From Bacillota bacterium (GTDB lineage Bacteria; Bacillota; Sulfobacillia; JAJZYS01; JAJYTV01), in assembly GCA_021786135.1 (NCBI GenBank), contig JAJYNV010000178.1, positions 1 through 6,284 on the forward strand: a stretch of 6,284 nucleotides of DNA, given 5' to 3'. The position numbers and the translations under genes are program-made. The notes beneath the pieces were generated by a model. It was not told the origin of the DNA, ran no database searches, and saw nothing but the letters and a program-made list of their open reading frames with translations. Shown one piece after another: positions 6,265 to 6,284 of this stretch (position 1 is the stretch's first letter; each line of letters starts with the position of its first letter).

Positions 6265-6284
6265 ATCGTGGAGTCGTGCGGAGA

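Overview
The window is high-GC DNA, probably from an actinobacterium or another high-GC soil-type bacterium. The evidence is GC-rich third codon positions, GTG starts, long antisense open frames, and a lipoprotein with an Arg-rich signal peptide. It cannot be placed more precisely from sequence alone. Apart from a short fragment at the left edge, every gene reads on the minus strand, so transcription runs from high to low coordinates.

Layout in transcription order: a two-domain sugar-type ABC ATPase (about 6264-4672), a single RbsC-like permease (4598-3558), an RbsB-like lipoprotein binding protein (3505-2375), a class I acyl-CoA synthetase/AMP-dependent ligase (2197-596), and an enoyl-CoA hydratase/isomerase (crotonase) from about 471. 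The three transporter genes are separated by 73 and 52 bases and look like one operon. A 177-base gap with a clean 8-bp dyad separates the binding protein from the ligase. A 124-base gap separates the ligase from the hydratase. It contains a 43-codon reading frame that overlaps the ligase stop and the hydratase start by four bases each.

The hydratase is broken after about 98 residues. The first ~175 bases of the window instead encode, on the plus strand, an internal piece of a Gfo/Idh/MocA oxidoreductase. The two fragments meet head-on inside a small palindrome near 172-185. This is either a real inversion or deletion breakpoint or, quite plausibly, an assembly or amplification chimera.

Working together, the genes suggest import of a small polar compound through a CUT2-type (ribose/galactose-like) transporter, followed by CoA activation of a carboxylic acid and beta-oxidation-like processing. 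The substrate is not identifiable. I see no wholly new kind of system. The most notable points are the chimeric junction, the pairing of a sugar-type importer with CoA-dependent catabolism, the asymmetric ATPase, and the small coupled frame between ligase and hydratase. I see no tRNA, rRNA, CRISPR array, insertion sequence or convincing rho-independent terminator.
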